Assembly (NCBI GenBank): GCA_024642205.1
Contig: JAHEBQ010000023.1
Span: 24,753 to 88,752, forward strand
Direction: 5' to 3'
From: Planctomycetaceae bacterium
GTDB lineage: Bacteria; Planctomycetota; Planctomycetia; Pirellulales; Pirellulaceae
Length of the DNA stretch: 64,000 bases
Shown here: piece after piece, positions 47,844 to 57,389 of the stretch
Layout of the letters: every line of letters begins with the position of its first letter
Position numbering within the stretch: position 1 is the first letter of the stretch
The notes under the pieces: generated by a model
Database searches by the model: none
Told to the model about the DNA's origin: nothing
Seen by the model: only the letters and a program-made list of their open reading frames with translations
Made by a program: the position numbers and the translations under genes

Positions 47844-49262
47844 CTACGATTTTACCTTGGCAAACTCATGGATTGTATATCCATTGTGGTAATCATGTCG
47901 AACCATTTTCTGAGTCGTTTCGTCAGCATTGGCCGCCACCATTGACTTGGCGTCCCAGTCGACTTTTTCTCCCGACCAAACTGCCAGGTTGCCCAGCAAA
48001 ATCGTTTCGGTTAGCGGTCCTGAGTACTCAACGAATTCAGACACCGTTTTCCCTTCTCCCTTGATCGCGTTTGCGAACTCGGTAAAGTGACCGGGCGACT
48101 TGACATATTCGATGCCCTTGAACTTGGCAAATGGGGCATCTCCCGATCGGGTAATTCTGCGCTGGGGAGTGAATTCACCATCGACGATCAATCCGGTCTC
48201 GTTTGGCTCGCCACCATAATCGCCAGGTGAATAGAATTTGCCTTTTTCCCCAACGACCAGGGCAGCGCTGGTATAGTGACTTTCTCTTCCATTGTTGCCT
48301 TTTTTCTTCGGCAGGTCGGCCATCAATTCATCGGATGGTTTTTCACCGCCATCGTACCAGACCATTTTGACCGCCGGTCGATTTTCAAGGGCAGGGAACT
48401 GGAAAACGATTTTGGAGGAAGCCGGATAGCAGTTGCCATCGTGTTTTTCAGAAACTGCTTCGACCGAAATGGGGAATTTGAGATCCAGGGCCATATAAGA
48501 CATGTTGAGCGTATGGCAAGCCATATCGCCTAGCGCGCCTGTCCCGAAATCCCAGAATCCACGCCACTTGAAGGGGTGGATCTCGGCGCTATAAGGTCGT
48601 TTTTTTGCCGGCCCGATCCATTCGTTCCAGTGAACGGTCTTGGGTGGATCGGATTCAGCGACTTTCAGACCATAACTTTGAGGCCAAACCGGGCGGTTCG
48701 TCCAAACGTGGACTTCAGTAACGTCACCGACGATGCCTTTACGAATCAGGGCAGCCGATTCACGTAAATTGCTGAGAGCCGTACCCTGGTTGCCCATTTG
48801 AGTCACGACGCCAGTTGCCTTGGCGACGTCGCCCATCATTCGGGCTTCTTCGATGGAGTGAGTCAACGGTTTCTGGCAGTAAACGGCTTTACCCATTCGC
48901 ATTGCCATCAGCGCCGCAACCGCATGGGAATGGTCCGGAATACTGACAGTGACCGCGTCGATACTGTCTCCCATTTCTTCCAGCATCTTGCGGAAGTCAT
49001 TGTAGGTCTTCGCGTCCGAAAACTCGGCTGTTTTTTTGCCAAGTGTTTCGTCATCAATGTCGCACATCGCAACGACTTTGCCATGGTTGCCGGCATCGGT
49101 CGAATCGCTGGCACCCTTGCCTCCGACACCAATGCAGCCAAACCGGATTTCCTCCAGCGCCGAAATACTTGGCTTTAAAGAAATGCCGCCCGCGACCCAT
49201 GCACCGGCACCGAGTGCCGCTGTCGATTTAACAAATTCACGACGATTAGTACCCTTAGTCAT
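47844..49262 (-). CDS. Tat-exported Gfo/Idh/MocA-family oxidoreductase
   Basis: A 472-residue exported NAD(P)-dependent dehydrogenase. The N-terminus TNRREFVKSTAALGAGAWVA is a Tat signal (RRxF). The Rossmann fold begins IRFGCIGVGGKGASDSTD with a GxGGxG variant; the characteristic EKP-type motif appears as YCQKPLTHSIEEAR, followed by the C-terminal GFO/IDH/MocA domain with WRGFWDFGTGALGDMACH, a block typical of planctomycete members. Substrate is probably a sugar or inositol derivative; not inferable further. ATG 49262 has AGGAGAAGAG just upstream, a strong ribosome-binding site. The Tat route would move a folded, cofactor-loaded enzyme to the periplasm. Confidence 0.93.
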   Translation of the reverse strand: MTKGTNRREFVKSTAALGAGAWVAGGISLKPSISALEEIRFGCIGVGGKGASDSTDAGNHGKVVAMCDIDDETLGKKTAEFSDAKTYNDFRKMLEEMGDSIDAVTVSIPDHSHAVAALMAMRMGKAVYCQKPLTHSIEEARMMGDVAKATGVVTQMGNQGTALSNLRESAALIRKGIVGDVTEVHVWTNRPVWPQSYGLKVAESDPPKTVHWNEWIGPAKKRPYSAEIHPFKWRGFWDFGTGALGDMACHTLNMSYMALDLKFPISVEAVSEKHDGNCYPASSKIVFQFPALENRPAVKMVWYDGGEKPSDELMADLPKKKGNNGRESHYTSAALVVGEKGKFYSPGDYGGEPNETGLIVDGEFTPQRRITRSGDAPFAKFKGIEYVKSPGHFTEFANAIKGEGKTVSEFVEYSGPLTETILLGNLAVWSGEKVDWDAKSMVAANADETTQKMVRHDYHNGYTIHEFAKVKS

Positions 49263-49769
49263 CTCTTCTCCTGGTAGTAAGAACGGAGGTTGGTCTTGGC
49301 AGAATATTGACCACCAAGGTAGCTGGAATCGGTCCAAACATCAATTGACCGATCGATTTTTGCAATTTGTTCTGAATTCAACGCTTTGCGCAGAAACTTC
49401 ATTCCCGGAATGGCGAGGACGAAAAGTGTGCCTTTTTCAACTAAAAATGATCGATCTCATCAGGATCGAAAATACAAAGTGAACCATCGACCCGGCAATT
49501 GGGGCCACCCTCGCCGTGAGGTGCGGCGAGACGTCGATATCGCCAACCAGGTCGCCCCACGCAATTGATTCAAGCGGGACACGAGTTAAAGCTGGTCGTG
49601 TTTCGTTTTCATGCCGCGGACCTCGGACGCGGACACAACGGCTCACTCGGAACCGAACCCGGGCGCTTGCTCAATCTAGCTTACTTTTGAATGCGGAACC
49701 GTATATCCCGACAGGAATAAACAAAACCGATGGTATTGCGTTGAGCCGCGGGCCCAATGGCACATGCTC
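49263..49769. other. intergenic spacer left of repeat copy B
   Basis: About 500 bp without a supported gene; presumably carries the promoter of the oxidoreductase gene. Its right end (from about 49720) begins to show weak similarity to the region before copy A. Confidence 0.35.
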
Positions 49770-50245
49770 TATTTCCTGATTCCCGGTCGGGGCGACCGCA
49801 AGTGACCGATTGCGCGAGCTTGCTGGATTCATCCAATATTCGCTGGCAACCCCAACATGCAGTCGGCGAGCGAGCCTGCGACAGCAATCGATCACTTTAT
49901 CTCAGCTGGGTTTTGGGATCGATGAGGCAAAACGCCTCCTGGACAGCCACGCAACCTGGTGGGGCTTGACCGGTATGTGGGCTCTCATTCTGCCGGTGGC
50001 CATTTACTCTCTGAATGAGCCCTAATTCACAGAATGAAATTCCACATGATCATTTCCCTTTCGCCGCTCCTTTGGATCACGAAGCGAAGTCCGAAATCAA
50101 AAGAACCACACATACAATGCAAGACAAAACCAAGGACAAAAACGGGGATAGTTTGTACTGGTGGTTTCTGTGTCGAAAAGAAAAGGCCATCGCCATGGGT
50201 TCGTGGCCATCGCCCCATCTGTGGCGAAAGTCAGTGCCTTGGTAG
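49770..50245. repeat. diverged intergenic repeat, copy B
   Basis: Partner of 27640-28080, same orientation. Matching blocks: TTTGTACTGGTGGTTTCTGT then GTCGAAAAGAAAA (from 50152), and CTTTGGATCACGAAGCG (about 50069). Frames on the minus strand read FSFRHRNHQYK versus FSFRSRNDQYK in copy A. Copy B abuts the stop of the thioredoxin-TPR gene at 50246 exactly, so it may occupy that gene's 3' region. Coding status uncertain. Confidence 0.65.
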
Positions 50246-51628
50246 TTAGCCGCCGAACTTTTCGCGCAGTCGATCAACGATTTTCTGCATCTCTGCGCGC
50301 TCCTGGGGCGACTCACTGATCTCGATCGCACGATTTTCGGCCAAGCGAGCCTGTCTCAAGCGTTTCATGTCGCGCATGATCATCGCCTTGTGAAGCAATG
50401 CCTCAGCACGAAGATCGGAAGGCATCTGCGTGTCCTCAGAGAAATTATCCAGAATCGTCAACGCTCCGGTTGCATCATCCAGCTCATACATCGCGTCGGC
50501 TTTGGAGCTGACCAGATCAATCATGATGTCTGGATTGTTGCGGGCGGTCTTCAAGGCCTCATCGTACGCTTCAATGGCACGGACGAAATCTTTCTTTGCC
50601 GCATGAAGCTCACCCTTGGCAAGATACAGGTGCATCGAACCGTCGCCATCGGCAATCGCCTTTTCAAGGACTTTCATCGCCTCATCCTGACGCTGAGACC
50701 CGACCATCAAATAGATCTTTTTTACAATCAAACGCTGTCGCGTGTCTCCTGTGACTCCTTCGAGCGAAATCATCTCGTCCAATAATGCGTCCAACCTGTC
50801 GTCGTCTTTGAGTTGACGGACGAGGTTGAGCTTCATTTGGTAGATTTTCAGCCTCTCCGAATCCGAGAACTCAATCTCTTTCATGACTTCATCGATGAAG
50901 TTGATCGCCCGTTCGGGCTTTTCGACACGAGAAATCATCATCAAGTCAGTCATGATGACCTTGCGCATTTCGGCGTCTGCGGCAGCGTTCCATTTCTTGC
51001 GAAGCCCAAGCTCATTGTCTTTGTCGATCTCAACGATCTCCTCGACGATCTCGGGATAATAGACTCCGATAATTTCTTCACGCATTTCGCTGATTGCCTG
51101 GTCCAGGAGTCGGGCTCGTTCGTCGCCTGTTTTGCCTTCCGCGGCTTTCAGTTTCTCGTCGCGGTTAACCCGGAGCAATCGCGCTTTTTCAAGGAGTGCC
51201 AGGTAATTCTGAAACCCGCCTTCTTCGTACGCGGCGAACGCAAATGGTTTGAGCTTGTTGTCGGTCAGCACAAGCGTGGGAAAGCTCGCTACGCCAAACT
51301 TGTCCGCGTACTCCTTGTTCTGTCTCGCGATGCCTGGATCCTGTTCCGTCTGCCTGGGGAAATCCAGTTTCACCAGCACGTAGTGTTTGGAAACCTCGAA
51401 CAGGAAATCCTTTTCCGACAGAACTTCTTTCTCGAGTTTCTGGCAGGGAGCACACCAGTCGGTTCCTGTAAACAGAAAAATGATGTCCTTTTCCTGTGCG
51501 ATCGCTTGCTTGATGGCCGCTGCTGCGTCCTCGGTGAACTCTTGATCGTCCACCCGGGTTTCTCGCGGGAACGACGCCCATCCTGTGCTGAGTGCAATGA
51601 ACCCGATCAACAAGCTGCGACTGACCAT
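50246..51628 (-). CDS. exported thioredoxin-fold protein with TPR repeats
   Basis: A 460-residue exported protein. Signal peptide MVSRSLLIGFIALSTGWA. The thioredoxin-like domain (about 25-150) has IIFLFTGTDWCAPCQKLEKE with a C-A-P-C active site and cis-Pro in GVASFPTLVLTD, resembling thioredoxin-7/DsbD-gamma-like redoxins. The C-terminal part (about 160-460) is helical with TPR-like pairs (MHLYLAKGELHAAKKDFVRA, IEAYDEALKTARNN). It likely handles disulfides on client proteins held by the TPR surface. ATG 51628 is preferred over 51703. The in-frame Cys-codon pair here contrasts with the TGA-containing redoxin at 29633. Confidence 0.88.
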   Translation of the reverse strand: MVSRSLLIGFIALSTGWASFPRETRVDDQEFTEDAAAAIKQAIAQEKDIIFLFTGTDWCAPCQKLEKEVLSEKDFLFEVSKHYVLVKLDFPRQTEQDPGIARQNKEYADKFGVASFPTLVLTDNKLKPFAFAAYEEGGFQNYLALLEKARLLRVNRDEKLKAAEGKTGDERARLLDQAISEMREEIIGVYYPEIVEEIVEIDKDNELGLRKKWNAAADAEMRKVIMTDLMMISRVEKPERAINFIDEVMKEIEFSDSERLKIYQMKLNLVRQLKDDDRLDALLDEMISLEGVTGDTRQRLIVKKIYLMVGSQRQDEAMKVLEKAIADGDGSMHLYLAKGELHAAKKDFVRAIEAYDEALKTARNNPDIMIDLVSSKADAMYELDDATGALTILDNFSEDTQMPSDLRAEALLHKAMIMRDMKRLRQARLAENRAIEISESPQERAEMQKIVDRLREKFGG

Positions 51629-51940
51629 GGTGAAACACCACTTGGATGAGCCCAGCACCTGGGACGTGCGAAAGTCAAAAAAAGTGACGATGCTTAAATT
51701 CATGTTTGGCTCTTCAGTGGCGGGCTAAATCGTTGGCAATTCCGGGTCGTTATTCAATCGAAGTCGGTGGTGGACCTGAAAACAATGAACCCTTCGCCGT
51801 TTCCATGGTATCTTTCGTCAAAAGCGATGACAATTCAAACACGGAGGAGAAACCGTTTTTTCGTGACCAAAAGCCAGGCAGACGGACGATTGTGTGGTCG
51901 CATTTCGATCCTGTGACAAATAAAACAAAAACGCGCCTGT
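51629..51940. other. intergenic spacer
   Basis: 312 bp between two minus-strand genes; no gene or clear regulatory motif recognised. Confidence 0.35.
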
Positions 51941-52387
51941 TTATGGATCACGCGTGACGCCTCCGGGTTCCGCCGAATCATCTGAATATTTTTGTGGATC
52001 ATGGGGATCAGCAATCCCATAGGCCTCCACCTCGAATGGATTGTCCCGATAACAATCCCTGTTCTGGATCCACAAGTATGCCGAACAAATCAGGTAAGCC
52101 GGGATGAACAACGGGCCCCAACGCTCATATTGCCTTACATGAACCTGTTCATGATCTCGGGAAATGCGAAGTGCCGAAGTCGTTTGGCCAATGATGGTAT
52201 GCCCAAGTGTCATTGCCAGGACACCATTGACGCTGATGTTTTTCAGCAACCAGGTGACCAGCCCCCCGTGGAACTCCAAACAACCGCGCCGTGCTTGACA
52301 TCTGCCACCGCTGACTAGTCCCAGTACGCCGACGCACAAGCCAATTAGCGAGTTGGGAAACGTCCAGATGTAATACAGGATACGCAT
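51941..52387 (-). CDS. membrane protein with HExxH-like motif
   Basis: A 148-residue conserved-looking protein of unknown function. From ATG 52387 it starts with a hydrophobic helix (MRILYYIWTFPNSLIGLCVG), has a short beta-rich centre (LEFHGGLVTWLL), the motif DHEQVHVRQYERWG, a second membrane helix (PLFIPAYLICSAYLW) and DNPFEVEAYG. HExxH followed by an Asn-Pro-Phe-Glu block suggests a zinc site, reminiscent of small membrane metallopeptidase-like families, but I do not recognise the family. Alternative start 52444. No obvious partner nearby. Confidence 0.65.
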   Translation of the reverse strand: MRILYYIWTFPNSLIGLCVGVLGLVSGGRCQARRGCLEFHGGLVTWLLKNISVNGVLAMTLGHTIIGQTTSALRISRDHEQVHVRQYERWGPLFIPAYLICSAYLWIQNRDCYRDNPFEVEAYGIADPHDPQKYSDDSAEPGGVTRDP

Positions 52388-52849
52388 GGCGGGTCCGTTC
52401 CCCTGAATTTCCGTTCTTGAGATCAGTTCCGACCGGCAAATCACTTCACCAACGATCTGAAGGTCCGGAACCCTGGATAAATAACGGGAAATTTTAGCCA
52501 GTGGCCAAAGGACTCACGGTTTGACACCGCCGCCAAGCCAGGCCGGGATATCTTCTCCACTCATCCTAAGTGGATAATTGGCCGAAGTACTCTCGGTCAT
52601 CTATAATACCAAAACGGGGTCGATAGCAACTTGTTGCCAGCAGCTGGATACCTGCGCCGGCCCTCCCAATCGAATAGATCAACGGCCTCGAAAACGATAA
52701 CTTAACTTCTGACCAGTAAAAGTACCGATAAGTTGATTGCGTTGTTTTTTATTCACTTTTCCTCCCAAACAAATCTCCAATCACCTGGTTGAGATGGGAC
52801 AATAGCGCTAACAAGGACGATCTGGAATTCCAACTGAATGGAATAAATC
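52388..52849. other. divergent promoter region
   Basis: 462 bp between the leftward membrane protein and the rightward protease operon. No gene or confident motif seen. Confidence 0.4.
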
Positions 52850-53854
52850 ATGACACGAGCCACTCAGTCAGTTTCTCACCTCTGCATCAATGCCCTGTTC
52901 GGCATTCTGATTTTCGGCATGCTGAGTCTGGGGAGCGGATGGTGTTCCCCGGTCGAGGCGATTGACAATGATACGATTGCCCGTCTGAAAGAGGTTGAAA
53001 AAAGGGTCAGCCAGGTTGTCTCCAAAAACATGCCGATGTGCGTCGCCGTTTTTGATGGCGTCGGATATGGAAGCGGCGTGATCATCAGCGCAGATGGGTT
53101 GGTATTGACGGCGGGTCATGTGATGACCAGTCCCGACCATGGGCAATATGAAATCACGCTGCCCAGTGGCAGGATGGTAAAAGCCAAACCGCTGGGAAAG
53201 AACCTCAACTCGGATACGGGCATGGTCCAGATTCTCGAGCCGGGCCCCTGGCCGTTTGTCAAACTGAATCAAGACAGATTTCAAACACCGGGTGACTGGG
53301 TCGTGTCGCTGGGACATTCTGGCGGTTGGGAACTTGGACGTGAACCGCCGGTTCGCACCGGACGAATTCTCGCTCAAGAAGGGCAGACCCTTGTGACCGA
53401 CGCGGTTTTGATTGGCGGAGACTCGGGTGGTCCGCTGTTCAATCTTACGGGAGAACTGATCGGTATTCACAGTTCCATTGGAGATTCGGTCGCAGAAAAC
53501 CGTCACGTGACAACTGCATCGTTTGTGCGAGACTGGGACCGGCTGAAACGCGGCGAAAGTTGGGGCCATTTGCCCGAACTCAACGAACCTGACGACAAGA
53601 CCCGGCGCGGGCTGATTGGCGTTTCCGTTGACAAGACGGCGGCCAATTGCCTGATCAAGTCGATTGAGATTGGCTCGCCGGCAAGCGATGTTGGGATCGA
53701 GGCCGGAGATGTCGTAACCGAGTTCGACGGAATCATGATCAAAAATGGTCAACATCTGATCGACGTTATTAAGACCAGGCATGCCGGTGATGTTTGCTCC
53801 ATTACGGTAACTCGTAACGGCAACACCCTGCGATTCGAAATCATGCTGAGGTAG
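52850..53854 (+). CDS. exported trypsin-like serine protease with PDZ domain
   Basis: A 334-residue HtrA-type protein. N-terminal membrane segment or signal (CINALFGILIFGMLSLGSGW). The protease domain has a full catalytic triad: His90 in LTAGHVM, Asp122 in SDTGMVQ and Ser192 in GGDSGGPL. A C-terminal PDZ domain (about 245-334, GLIGVSVDKTAANCLIKSIE with later GDVVTEFDG) binds client C-termini. Likely periplasmic quality control. The second HtrA-like gene starts 54 bp after this stop (or 3 bp with the longer start), indicating an operon. The two products may act as an active protease with a pseudo-protease partner (inference). Confidence 0.9.
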   Translation: MTRATQSVSHLCINALFGILIFGMLSLGSGWCSPVEAIDNDTIARLKEVEKRVSQVVSKNMPMCVAVFDGVGYGSGVIISADGLVLTAGHVMTSPDHGQYEITLPSGRMVKAKPLGKNLNSDTGMVQILEPGPWPFVKLNQDRFQTPGDWVVSLGHSGGWELGREPPVRTGRILAQEGQTLVTDAVLIGGDSGGPLFNLTGELIGIHSSIGDSVAENRHVTTASFVRDWDRLKRGESWGHLPELNEPDDKTRRGLIGVSVDKTAANCLIKSIEIGSPASDVGIEAGDVVTEFDGIMIKNGQHLIDVIKTRHAGDVCSITVTRNGNTLRFEIMLR

Positions 53855-53908
53855 AACATGAAGAATTTCGAATCCAACCGGGAATCCAGCAAAGGAGTGC
53901 GACTCGAC

Positions 53909-55168
53909 ATGAAACGGAAAATTTCTGGTGCCGTGATTGCAATGTTCCTGGCCGTTGGTTTCAACGCGTGTTTCACTGAGCACGCCCATGGTCAGCTTCC
54001 CCAGGATGTCCGCGACGTTTTCGAAGGGATGCTGGATGACCTGGAGAGTGATTTGCAAGCCAAATTCAAAACGGCGATCAGGAATGATACCGCGACTGTC
54101 GAGTTCACGCCCGAAGAGTTTGAACGATTTCGAAATAATCCCGTTAATCCATTCGAGGGACTTGAGGACATCGTCATCCATGATTCGGAAAGCAACATCG
54201 CATTGAAGTTCGAGTTGCCAAGCATGCGAAACCGGAGAATCCAGCGATACGAACGACAAAATCCCGGTGTTTTAGCTCAACTCGGCCAGTCAGTATCGAA
54301 GGCGTCGGCATGTACCGTTCGCGTTTACAGCGAGAACCGCCACGTCGCCCTGGGAACGGTGATACGCGAGGACGGATTTGTATTAACGAAAGCCAGCGAG
54401 ATCAGGAATCGGGACGGCATTGAGTGCGTTTTGGCTGACGGTCGAAAACTGGTAGCCAGTCTGTTTCGCACCGATGAAGCAAATGATCTGGCTGTCCTGA
54501 AAATCGAAGCCAGCGGGCTGCCGGTTATCCAGTGGTCTGACAAACAGGTTGTCTCCGGCGCCTTCGTGGTCACACCTGACAATAACGGTTCCGTTATTTC
54601 GCTCGGGACGTACAGCGTGCCGCCACGATCCACCGCTGAAGGAAAACAGGCATTCCTCGGCGTTCAGCCCGAGACGACACCGCTGGGAGTGCGCGTCAGT
54701 GATATCCGACCCGGCTCGGCATCATTTGAAGCTGGTCTGAAAAACGGCGACGTCATTACAAAGCTTGGCGGTGCTTCGATCCCGGATGTCGCGAGCCTGG
54801 TCAAGACCATTCGCGATCGAATCCCCGGGGATCGAGTGGAGATTGAGTTTTTTCGCGACGGAGCTCACTCAAAGACAAACGCGACACTCGCAGCTCGCGA
54901 CTATTCCGGCGAACAAGCCGCAAGATTCAAGATGATGAACCGGCTGGGTGCGATCCCCAGCCGTCGGGGTGACAATTTTCCAAGTGTTTTTCAGCATGAT
55001 TCCCCGCTGTTCCCGGAACAATGTGGTGGGCCAATCACCGATCTTGACGGCAATGTTCTGGGAATCAACATTGCCCGCCAAGGCCGTGCCTCCAGTTACG
55101 CGATCCCCGCCAGGCACCTGGTCATGTTATCGGCAGAGCTTCTCAGGGAAAACGTGGCGACTCGATAA
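53909..55168 (+). CDS. catalytically dead HtrA-like protein with internal PDZ domain
   Basis: A 419-residue exported protein. Signal peptide from ATG 53909 (MKRKISGAVIAMFLAVGFNA); AAAGGAG is about 12 bp upstream. Trypsin-fold blocks are recognisable, but the triad is broken: VLTKASEI has Ser163 where His belongs, NDLAVLKI keeps Asp193, and EQCGGPITD has Cys372 where Ser belongs. The PDZ domain (about 248-328, FLGVQPETTPLGVRVSDIRP) lies between the two parts, and the last strands (GNVLGINIARQGRASSYAIP) complete the fold after it. Such proteins with a CGGP block recur in planctomycetes as far as I recall. Probably a chaperone-like or adaptor partner of the upstream protease. Confidence 0.85.
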   Translation: MKRKISGAVIAMFLAVGFNACFTEHAHGQLPQDVRDVFEGMLDDLESDLQAKFKTAIRNDTATVEFTPEEFERFRNNPVNPFEGLEDIVIHDSESNIALKFELPSMRNRRIQRYERQNPGVLAQLGQSVSKASACTVRVYSENRHVALGTVIREDGFVLTKASEIRNRDGIECVLADGRKLVASLFRTDEANDLAVLKIEASGLPVIQWSDKQVVSGAFVVTPDNNGSVISLGTYSVPPRSTAEGKQAFLGVQPETTPLGVRVSDIRPGSASFEAGLKNGDVITKLGGASIPDVASLVKTIRDRIPGDRVEIEFFRDGAHSKTNATLAARDYSGEQAARFKMMNRLGAIPSRRGDNFPSVFQHDSPLFPEQCGGPITDLDGNVLGINIARQGRASSYAIPARHLVMLSAELLRENVATR

Positions 55169-55181
55169 CGACGCCGAAGCT

Positions 55182-55829
55182 TCAAGAATCGGCAATCCTA
55201 CTGCATGTTTCTTCCCTCTTGTTCCGTAAACTCGTTGCCGACAGCTCTTCCTCCCGCCGCCTGTCTGCGCATCCGGCCAAGTTTTCCCGGGTAGCCAGAT
55301 ATGTGGCCGCGACCTTGCCTTTGGAAAAGTCTGCTGAGCCAGCCCCGGTAATTCCCATCTTGTCGCCACGTCGAAAGCGTCCTGATCTGCACCCAGGAAC
55401 GTAACGTGCCAACGATACTTGGTCTGTTGCTCTTCGATCATTCCTTTGATCTGCTCGTTGGAAAACTCCGTGCTCGAATTTTCCTGTCCGTCGGTCATCA
55501 TGACGAACACGACCAATCCACGTCGATCCTTCTCGTCGAGGTTCGCCAGTCGCTGTGCTGTTTCGATAATCGCTCGGCCGATAGCGACGAGTAATGCAGC
55601 CGTCCCGCGCGGTTTCAATTTGTATTCAGCAACCTGGCTGAGGGGGACACTATTGTGCAAAAACTCGTATTCGTGATCAAATTGCACCAACGTCAACAGC
55701 GCTTCACCCGGTTCTTGAGCCTGTTGCGTAATGAATGAGTTGAACACCGCCTTCAGCACCCTTCTGGATGGACTGCATCGATCCACTGCGGTCAATGACA
55801 AGTGTAATATCAGTCAAATCGGTTCTCAT
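55182..55829 (-). pseudogene. VWA-domain protein gene with two frameshifts
   Basis: Three minus-strand frames together encode a von Willebrand A protein. Frame 1 starts at ATG 55829 (MRTDLTDITLVIDRSGSMQS, a DxSxS MIDAS motif) and breaks near 55735 after KGAEGG. Frame 2 continues FNSFITQQAQEPGEALLTLV through VFVMMTDGQENSS to FLGADQDAFDVAT and breaks near 55365. Frame 3 continues KMGITGAGSADFSKGKVAAT to a stop at 55182. Each break is repaired by one base. Either a recent pseudogene or two sequencing/assembly indels. VWA proteins of this type often act with MoxR-like ATPases; none is in the window. Confidence 0.8.
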
Positions 55830-56117
55830 CGGAGACTTCCAGTCGAAATTCGGCGCGCAACGGGTCAGGGATACGAAGAGCCAGGCGAAGGATCGTGGTG
55901 TGTCATCGGAACGCTTCGAAGTCAAAAGATCCCCATGACGGGTTCGGGGAAATCTGTTTCCAACCGCCAACCCATCGTCAATGTTCCACGCCATCAAACG
56001 AGAAAATCGGGATCGAACATTGGCAGCGACCGCGTGGGCCAGAGGTTGTCAATCGTCCCGGAATTTCCCCATGCTGCGACGTACGGGCGAAGAACTCGCC
56101 CAGGCAGACCCGCAAGT

Positions 56118-57389
56118 CTACCAGTGCCAGGTAGCATTTCTGACGCGTTCAGGAACGAAGTTGCTTTGAAACGATTTTCGGAAAAACAATTCTTCCGTAA
56201 TCGCAATCAGGGTGACAACTTTCTGATAAGCATAATAGGCGGGCATCAATGGAGAAATGAGTGCCAGCCTGAGATCCTTGAGTTTTTGATCGGAATAATA
56301 AAGCAACATCGCGACCTGCAACGCGTCACAAACGGCATAGATCAAATAGAACATCAGGGCCAGATATCCGATCGCCCACAGCTCGCGGGTAAAAAACAAG
56401 TATCCCAGGTAGGCGACGGTCAAATAGACCATCAAGACATTAAACACCCATCGCTCAATCATCATACAGAAGTTATTCAGATTGAAGTGTTTGCCCAGTG
56501 GATTGGCGGCGTCCACATGTTTGCGACACTCAAAAGTAATCGCTGCCCACTCCCAACGCCGGCGCTGTTTGGTCAGGGTGCCGAATTGGGTCGGAACATT
56601 GGTCAGACATGATGCCTCGGGCACATAGGCAATCTTGTATCCGCCCTTGCGGAACTTAATCGTCAAATCGCCGTCTTCGCCCGGCCCAACGTCCCACCCT
56701 CCAAACTTGTCCAGCGTGGACTTGCGAAACGCGCCCAGCGCGCCAGAGACGATTCCCAATACATCCAGTCGGGAGAGAAGGATTCTGCCGAGGAAGATGG
56801 AACGTCGATACTCCATCGCCTGGAGCCATGTACAAAGATTGACGTACGGATTACGAGCGCTGACGCTCCCTGATACGGCCCCGACCCTTGGGTCTTTGAA
56901 GGGTTGAACGATGTTCCAGATGGCACCCGGTGCGAGATGCGAGTCACTGTCGATCACAACGACGATTTCGGATTTGATCATCGGCAAAGGCATGTTCATC
57001 GCAGACGATTTGCCGCCACGCAATTTGCGACTCAATACGGTCACCCCTCGGTGGGTTTTGGCAAACTCTGCCGCATTGGCCGCCATGTCGTCGGTCGAAC
57101 CGTCATCCACGACATACAATTCCATTCTCGGGTATGTGTCGTAAACCGATTCAAGCGCATGTTGGATGGTGTCACCTTCGTTCAAGCCGACGATCATCAC
57201 CGCCACCGAAGGACAATAGCTCCAATCGGTATCTGTTTCGACGCCCCTCACGAAGCTCCAGATCGCGCGCAGCGCATCATAAAGACACATCATCGCGGTT
57301 GCGATGGTGTAGCGAGTACCGTCAAACACCAGGAATGGAACCACCATCCAGATCCTGATTTCAAGCGGTACCGATGAGATGAAGTACAT
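56118..57389 (-). CDS. processive family 2 glycosyltransferase (exopolysaccharide synthase type)
   Basis: A 423-residue membrane glycosyltransferase. N-terminal helix region (IRIWMVVPFLVFDGTRYTIA), GT-A domain with VVDDGSTDDM (Asp95/96), IDSDSHLAPG (DxD), the acceptor motif GPGEDGDL and QRRRWEW, followed by several C-terminal membrane helices (VFNVLMVYLTVAYLGYLFFT). This matches Alg8/BcsA-like synthases that polymerise and export sugars. ATG 57389 is preferred; an upstream TTG at 57413 would extend it by 8 residues. It overlaps the PilZ-TackOD1 gene end by 29 bp, so coupling is likely. Polymer identity is not inferable. Confidence 0.9.
   Translation of the reverse strand: MYFISSVPLEIRIWMVVPFLVFDGTRYTIATAMMCLYDALRAIWSFVRGVETDTDWSYCPSVAVMIVGLNEGDTIQHALESVYDTYPRMELYVVDDGSTDDMAANAAEFAKTHRGVTVLSRKLRGGKSSAMNMPLPMIKSEIVVVIDSDSHLAPGAIWNIVQPFKDPRVGAVSGSVSARNPYVNLCTWLQAMEYRRSIFLGRILLSRLDVLGIVSGALGAFRKSTLDKFGGWDVGPGEDGDLTIKFRKGGYKIAYVPEASCLTNVPTQFGTLTKQRRRWEWAAITFECRKHVDAANPLGKHFNLNNFCMMIERWVFNVLMVYLTVAYLGYLFFTRELWAIGYLALMFYLIYAVCDALQVAMLLYYSDQKLKDLRLALISPLMPAYYAYQKVVTLIAITEELFFRKSFQSNFVPERVRNATWHW

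Noticed and set aside
52868..54259. 463-codon minus-strand frame across the two HtrA-like genes
   Set aside because: Shadow frame spanning two well-supported plus-strand proteases; no recognisable domain.
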